In this document: positions 58,301 to 64,000 of the stretch, one piece after another | Layout: each line of letters begins with the position of its first letter | Position numbering within the stretch: the stretch's first letter is position 1 | Assembly: GCA_030272585.1 (NCBI GenBank) | Contig: BSYQ01000006.1 | Coordinates: 955,001-1,019,000, forward strand | Length of the DNA stretch: 64,000 nucleotides | Source: Bryopsis sp. KO-2023 | Lineage: Eukaryota > Chlorophyta > Ulvophyceae > Bryopsidales > Bryopsidaceae | Reading direction: 5' to 3' | Position numbers and translations under genes: made by a program | The notes under the pieces: model-generated | Databases searched by the model: none | What the model was told of the DNA's origin: nothing | What the model saw: only the letters and a program-made list of their open reading frames with translations

Positions 58301-60970
58301 ACCGACGGCTGAATTCCCATCAAATGTGCAGCCCTCAATATTTGCATTACATCCATCGACCCCCTACATTTGAAAAAAAAAATGGCATGGGAGAGACACA
58401 ATAAATAAGAAAGCACAGACGATTTTAAATAAAATTTAAGAAAAACTGTGTCCTCCTATTCTACAGTTTCTGATGATCCTTTTCTGCTTTCTGACTATCA
58501 AGGAACCATGTCTGGAAATTCCCTTCTTCATTACACTTGATTTTTTTGTTCTTAATAAGGGCGACCGTGAAATGTGTTATCGGAAAGACAATGTCACAGT
58601 CTAGGAGAGAAGATATGTATTTAGATTGAGATTTATCTGCACCCTATGTTCAATTGCCAATTTTCAGGTTTATTATCCTCACCTTGGCTCCAATGAAAAT
58701 TGCCCCGCCGGAATATGATGCTTGGTTGTCAGTGAAATCAGAATTTTTGAATGATATGTCAGCCACATTTCGAAGATAAAGTGCACCTCCATAAGATGGA
58801 CCTACGTGTCCCTCATCGTCCTGTGGAAAAATATGAAACAAAAACAAAAATATAGGGCACATTTTAAGATGTTAAAATTCCCCCCTCCCCCTCTACACCA
58901 CAAACTTGTGTTTGTGGAAATCTGGACCTGCCTTGTTCTGTCTATATCACCATAAAGTTAGATTCTTGCAAATCTCGACATCTCAACATGACCCTTATCT
59001 CTGTGAGTGCTGAGTTTCTCCCACATTTTTACTGGAAAGCTACGTGAAAATTCCAGACCCCTCACTGGAATTTTTTTTCCATCATTCCACTCTGAAATGG
59101 GGAAAATGCTCTTGTATCCTGACAAAAATCAGTTGTGGAAAACGTTTGAAACATCGTTGCGGACTGTGAGATTCTGTAACTTTTTGTTTTGTTTTTTTTC
59201 CATTCCGAATTTTCTTACAAAGTACTTCTATTAAGAGAGCAAAAATTTGCTTCACTCACCCTGCTTGTCATAGGCAGACTTATATGGCCCACCCGATTAC
59301 TAAGAAATTCAGACCTCAAGATGTTCATCCTTTTTGATTCAGCAGCATACACAGCACCTCCAAACACTCTAGCTTCGTTTTCAATGAAACTGGTGTCCTT
59401 GACCGTGACCTCAGATCCATTACCAAACATTGCAATGGATCCTCCCATTGCAGAAAACCCTTCAAGATTGCCTTTTGCATGATTTTTTGTGAAATAAGAT
59501 GTACCTACTTTCAGGTGAGCCGCATTGGGAAGAGAGCTCTGCGAACATAACACAAGAGGAAAAATGTTGCCAGCAATATGTTTTTTTTTTGAGATTATGT
59601 AATGCAAAATAATTGTTGAAAATGGATCTCACCTCCACGTAGATTGCACCACCTTGAAGGGACTGATTTTCAATGAAAGCACTACCATGGATGGAAACTC
59701 TGGTTCCATTTGAAGCGCTAACGGCACCACCATAATTGGTAGCTACATTGTTCGCAAATGTGACTGCCGAGATTTCCGCATTCAATTTTGGTCCAAGGAG
59801 AGCTATCCCTCCTCCTGCTCTCCAATTCAAGTCATTCTTATACTCGCCATAGACCCGGTTTCCAAAAAACTCCACAACCCTCAGGTTGACTTCAGAACTC
59901 TTCTTCTCACCCTAGTATTGAATCACACTCAAATTATATCCATGTAACACAAATATTTGCTATGAAATCACCTCTGGAGACATGCAAAAACATGCAAAAT
60001 CTGATTATTCTTTGACGCACCACAGCAAAGATTGCTCCTCCATCATCAAAGGCCGAGTTTCCAGTGAACCGAGAATCTGACAAGTTCAAATTCGAGTTGT
60101 GCATGTGGATAGCCCCACCTTGCTCAGTAGCATGGTTGCTTTCAAAAGAAGAGTCGACAATGATGACTTCAGATCCTCTCACCAAAGACATGGCCCCACC
60201 ATAGAATCCCGTGTTGTTTTTTGCTGTGGTATTTTGTATCTCAATAGTGGAATCGATTGCCAAAACACACGAAGGTCCATCGGTGTTCATATTGCTTTTG
60301 AATACCATGTCTGTCAAAGTCACGTTTTCAGCTCCTTTCACTTGGATCAGCCCTGATGTGCTGTTCAGATTGCACCCGACAAAGGAGAACCCAGCAACCA
60401 GCACATCATTGGACCTGGAAGGAAAGCCACAACAATACATGAATGTATATGGTGCTAAAGCCATTCCGGTCGAGAAGATTTTATACATCGAGCAGTGTTA
60501 GGATCATTTCCCCACCTGATGTTAATGGTCGGCTGTGTGTTGTCCTCCAAACAGAGAACGGTGGTGCGCGATCCTACGAGTAAAACAGGGCGATCGATCT
60601 TGAGGGTATCATCGAGCTCCAATTCCGATAGGTTAAATCGGATGGCTGCGCGTTCGGGCACACAGTCCAAAACGTGCTGAAGGCCACCATCAACAGCAGC
60701 GAGTGTGTTGAGATCAAGCAGTATAGAACCCGTGGAACTCAACAGCTTTCGCACGTCCTTGCATCGTGGAGCCGCCTCATCTGAATCGAAACAGCAGCTG
60801 CTTTAGGTTTGATCTACACAGCTCCCTTCAACTCCAGTGCAATCCCAGTCCAAAACCCGTTCGCCCTCCCCATACGCAATATAACTTTGGTCACCAGACT
60901 TGTTTTGAGCTGCGGTGCCTGTAATCTGAGCAGCGGCCAGCAGCACAAGCAACGCGAATCCACTCCACAT
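48157..60970 (-). CDS. P4: largest Pmp-repeat surface protein of the cluster, about 25 exons
   Basis: First exons by splice sites: 60895-60970 (signal peptide MWSGFALLVLLAAAQITG), 60516-60780, 60021-60414, 59633-59911, 59260-59538, 58683-58820. Further solenoid exons lie at about 58096-58364, 57745-57887, 57305-57580, 56910-57055, 56275-56546, 55925-56069, 55382-55670, 54755-54893, 54131-54395, 53560-53703, 53038-53226, 52664-52825, 52393-52553, 51290-52125. The stalk and membrane exons are at about 50175-51113, 49750-50093, 49575-49667, 49242-49488, 48157-48955. Estimated length about 2,400 residues. Domain order is as in P2/P3, including CGSCDTSHGKRRFECTECQG and YGFLYRAYKKNVAAWEVVIL. It has roughly three more short-long exon pairs than P2/P3. 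No interruption seen in exons. An in-frame ATG lies upstream at 61048, but the signal peptide favours 60970. It is tail to tail with SecB. Confidence 0.85.
51236..51254. repeat. short ATTG microsatellite in a P4 intron
   Basis: About four to five copies of ATTG, non-coding, in the intron before the long repeat exon. Confidence 0.7.
52311..52347. repeat. (TG)n microsatellite in a P4 intron
   Basis: About 18 uninterrupted TG units between the exon at 52393-52553 and the long repeat exon. Read on the P4 strand it is a CA repeat inside the intron. Confidence 0.95.
55028..55051. repeat. perfect 24-bp palindrome in a P4 intron
   Basis: GGATTCGGAATA followed by its exact reverse complement, with no spacer. 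A second palindrome, CACCATAATTATGGTG, lies at about 55149-55164. Both are in the longest P4 intron (about 54894-55381), which the family otherwise lacks; a small hairpin-forming transposon is possible. Confidence 0.8.
57061..57140. repeat. about 24-bp tandem repeat, 3 copies, in a P4 intron
   Basis: Units of the form GAATTGATTTCAAGTTYCAGAA repeat three times just beside the splice acceptor side of the exon at 56910-57055. Confidence 0.75.
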
Positions 60971-61197
60971 TAGAGCGACTCCAAGGCTGCAGAGTGAAGC
61001 TTTGCGGATATTGCCTGGTGTGATGGGGGACATACTAGATAGAGTCATATTATAGGATTATAGTATGGGAAGGGACAAACATTGGTTTGTGGATAAGAGA
61101 GAGCCTGTATTCTGTTTGGGATGTAAGCAATTGTTTACTGCGTGACATGGTTTCGGAGCAGTGATTCGATTTTGGGAATACAAAAGACAAAAGGAGA
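60971..61197. other. short interval between P4 start and the gypsy-type element
   Basis: Contains the presumed P4 promoter and 5' UTR and the leader of the retroelement, which starts its gag frame on the other strand at 61198. No long terminal repeat is recognisable by eye. The element is therefore very close to, or within, the P4 promoter. Confidence 0.45.
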
Positions 61198-64000
61198 ATG
61201 TCGTGGAAAATTACTGAGTTGCCGGAAGGCGACATACAGAATGAGCACTTGTTGGCCATGGTCGGAGCGTTACGAGATCGCTGGAATAGCGAATTAGGAC
61301 CAATGGCTGCAGTGACTATGGCGTTGTTTGAGGACGTCGAAAAATTAAAAAAGGGGTCGGTCGTTTTGTCAAAAGATCTGGAAAATGTGGAGAGGGCAAT
61401 GCGGAAGAGTGCCCCAACACCTCCTTCCCCATCGGTAACCCCAGTGCCACCGTCAGGATCGAGTGGACCGAGTGGATCAGCTGGAGCGGTGCGGTGGCGG
61501 CGTAAGTTGGAAACATGGGATTATATGGGGGTGAAAGCGTTTATCGGGCAGTTCAAACAATACGTGGCGGCAGTTGGAATTGATTCGCAGGCGGCGACGG
61601 TGATTTTACTTCAGTCTCTAGAGAAAGGAGTCTTGAAGTTTGTAGAGACTCTTCCTTCTTCGTTGGTGTGGCATGAAATTTTGGATCGACTGTGGAAAAG
61701 GGCGCAGCCGAGCCAAGCCTCTTTATTTCGAATGCTGTTGGCTTGCAAACAGACAGAGCGCCAGTCGTTACAGGAGTACGTTTTGAAGTTCAGAAGTTTG
61801 GCAGACGAACTTGGGGGAGGGTTGAGCTCTGAAAAGGAACTCGCGCAAATATTGGCGGATGGATTGTCGCGAGCGTGGCGAATAACGGCCCGGTCATTTT
61901 TAGCGAGTAATCGCAATACGGGCATTGACGATTTGATCGAACAGCTGCTGGAGATTGAAGGTCCGATACCGGATACGATGGAAGTGGACCAAGTAAAACA
62001 GTGCCAGGAGGAAAGGGAATCTACTGTGGCGGCAGCAAAACTAGACCAAGCTGGTCGAGTGCAATTCCCGGCGAATTTTGCGTCCATGCGGGAGTTTTTG
62101 AGTTTGATTGAAGATGCTGTCAAGCGTAATTCCTGGTTCCGCTCGAAGGTAAAGTCTTTCGTGGACAAAAAGCCGCAAGGCGCAGGGACCAAGTTTCGTC
62201 GACCCAGGGAAGGCAATATGGTAACTTGGGATGATGATTACGCGTGCCCTCCATGGGAGGAGGTTCCAGAGGATGCGGTGGTTAGTATGGTTGCCCAGGG
62301 GGGGCAAACGTTGCTGCATGCTTCTATTTTTTTGAATGGTAACCGGGTCTCAGGGTTGGTGGACACTGGCGCGGAGGTTTCGCTGGTTAGTGTCGAATTG
62401 TGCAAAAAGCTTGGGCTGGTATATAATCGCGAGAAGACAGTGGGACTTCAAGGTTTCGATGCAGGAAGATCGCGGTCTTTGGGGGAATGCACTGTTACGG
62501 TAAAATTGGGGTCGAGTTGCCGCGAGTGGAAGTTTCAGGTGGTAAAAAGTTTGGGCCACAAAGCGTTATTGGGAAATGACCTGTTGAAGGTTTTCGGGGT
62601 TCGCGTGGATACGGCGGGCCATTGTTTACAACTGGAAGGTGATGAGGTTTTACGTTGCCAAGCGATTCAAGCTCCAAAGAAAGAGCCGCCCTGCAGCTTG
62701 GACTTATCGCAGATTCGGGTGAAGCTTCAACATGTGGATGCTATCCTTCCAGCTCGTGTGAACCCCAATACCCAGGTCTGGCAGTTTTTTGCCCCGCGGA
62801 AGGTGGTGTTGGAACCAGGCGCTCAACAAGAAATTTTGTTGGGGTTATCGTGTGTACCTGGAGACAATTTCGCACCAGCATGGTTGGCTGTTGCCCCTCA
62901 GTTGTTCAAACTGGGTGGAGATATTGCAGCTCAAGTGGTGGAGTCGGCTTGGTTTCAGCACCCGTCAGTAACTGTGGCCAATCGAGGATTGACGAAATGT
63001 ATTATTACCACTGGGATGCCCATAGCTACTGTGGCTTGGACGCCCCCTCGTATGGTTGAATGGATTTTGGATGCGCCCCTAGCAGGGCAGAACTTACCTA
63101 TGGACGGTCAGGATCAGATTCGGGTGGGCATTGTGAATTCTCCCGCAATTGTGGCTACCGGTCCTGTTACGTTTCCTCCTCGTCAAGTGGGTGATCGCGT
63201 GGCGTTACCTTTCAACCGAAGTGTGATTGTTCCACGTGGTATGTTTGTGGCGGTTCATTTACCTTTTCGCTGTGAGCAGTTTTCCGACGTAATAGATGCT
63301 ACGAGAGTACCAGGAGTTTTCTGTCATGTGAAAAGGGCCTCGAATCATAGTTTGGTTTTGTTGGTGCACAATTTGGGCACTTCGCCGGCACATTTAGCTC
63401 CTCGAATGGTGGCTGTGACGGCAAGGGTGGAAGGGGTTTCTTCTTGGCAAGCTGAGGATGGTCGGTTTTTTCCTTTGATTCGAGGTCGCGAATTCAAGCG
63501 GTAGAAGAGGAATGTTTTCCCAGGATGTTTCCCCAACTTTTTTCTGGGGGTTTAGGTACTTGTGGTCATTTTTTGGTGGGAAATTTACCCTGGTCTACAG
63601 GAGGTCCTCCGTCCAAGGGACAAGGTGTTCAATTTGGGGGGTCGACCGGGCCAGGGGAGGATTCGTTAGCCTTTCGGGAATGTGAAGCGTTAATGGCTCT
63701 GGGGGCAGTGGAGGAAGTGTGGTATCCACCTCGTGTTATAAATCCTGTGGTGGTGGTGCCTCGCCCAGGGGATACTGATCGGGTACGGTTATGTTTAGAT
63801 TTTCGGAAACTTAATTCGTACGTGGAGGCTGAACCTTTTGGTCTTTTGAATAGGGATTATTCTTTGGCCGATATTAAGGCGTTCTCGGTAGGTAGTAAAT
63901 TGGATTTGGCCAATGCCTACCATCAAGTCCGGTTGGCTCGCGACATTCAACCTTTTTTTGGTTTTCGTTTGGGCACTCGGTATTTTCAATATCGACGGTT
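61198..64000 (+). mobile_element. Ty3/gypsy-type retroelement, 5' part (gag, protease, start of reverse transcriptase)
   Basis: One long frame (61198-63504) encodes a gag-like region (helical segment around AFIGQFKQYVAAVG to FRSLADELGGGLSSEKELAQ, the Retrotrans_gag pattern). A retropepsin-like aspartic protease follows, with VDTGAEVSLVS and a downstream hydrophobic strand. After this the reverse transcriptase begins: LCLDFRKLNSYV and SKLDLANAYHQVRLA are typical palm motifs. The element continues past the right edge. The visible gag-protease part looks whole, and the element seems young. It has the same orientation as the integrase fragment at the left edge of the window and may belong to the same family. 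Confidence 0.88.

Overview
The window looks like nuclear DNA from an intron-rich unicellular eukaryote, probably a microalga or other protist. It has GT-AG introns with long pyrimidine tracts, Ty3/gypsy retroelements at both edges, and two housekeeping genes of universal eukaryotic type (MAK16 and the KEOPS subunit CGI121/TPRKB). It also has a fragment resembling a vanadium-haloperoxidase-type gene and a local family of very large surface-protein genes built from polymorphic-membrane-protein (Pmp, GGA[IV]/FxxN) beta-helix repeats. I cannot fix the lineage from sequence alone.

Layout, left to right. At 1-1100 is the 3' end (integrase) of a gypsy-type element. It abuts 1100-1798, an orphan C-terminal fragment of a Pmp/multi-pass protein (P0). 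At 3943-9378 (+) is the 5' two thirds of a second Pmp gene (P1), which stops where a giant inverted duplication starts. The left arm, 9378-19900, holds a complete Pmp gene on the minus strand (P2, 19 exons). The 13-kb spacer, 19900-33137, holds the haloperoxidase-like fragment, a small Cys-rich ORF, a two-exon multi-pass membrane protein gene, the divergent pair TPRKB(-)/MAK16(+), a Pmp relic, and a five-exon secreted-protein gene (SecA). The right arm, 33137-44040, holds the near-identical complete Pmp gene on the plus strand (P3). Then come a second Pmp relic and a second secreted-protein gene (SecB, 45151-47019), which together are a direct duplicate of the relic-plus-SecA block. A fourth, larger Pmp gene follows on the minus strand (P4, 48157-60970, about 25 exons). 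The window ends inside the 5' part (gag, protease, start of reverse transcriptase) of another gypsy-type element.

The most striking content is the P family. Each protein has a signal peptide, a conserved roughly 88-residue N-terminal module, a long beta-helix solenoid of Pmp repeats, a Cys-rich CxxC stalk, and about nine predicted membrane helices at the C-terminus, which is the layout of a giant surface receptor or adhesin. Most solenoid exons are symmetric (phase 0/0). Introns tend to fall just after a GGA[IV]xxE motif, and short and long exons alternate, so the gene is built of exchangeable exon pairs; P4 has about three more pairs than P2/P3. P2 and P3 are nearly identical overall, yet their amino-acid differences cluster in the loop just before the GG(A/G) motifs. 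The locus therefore looks like a diversifying surface-protein cluster reshaped by inverted duplication, direct duplication, truncation and transposon insertion.
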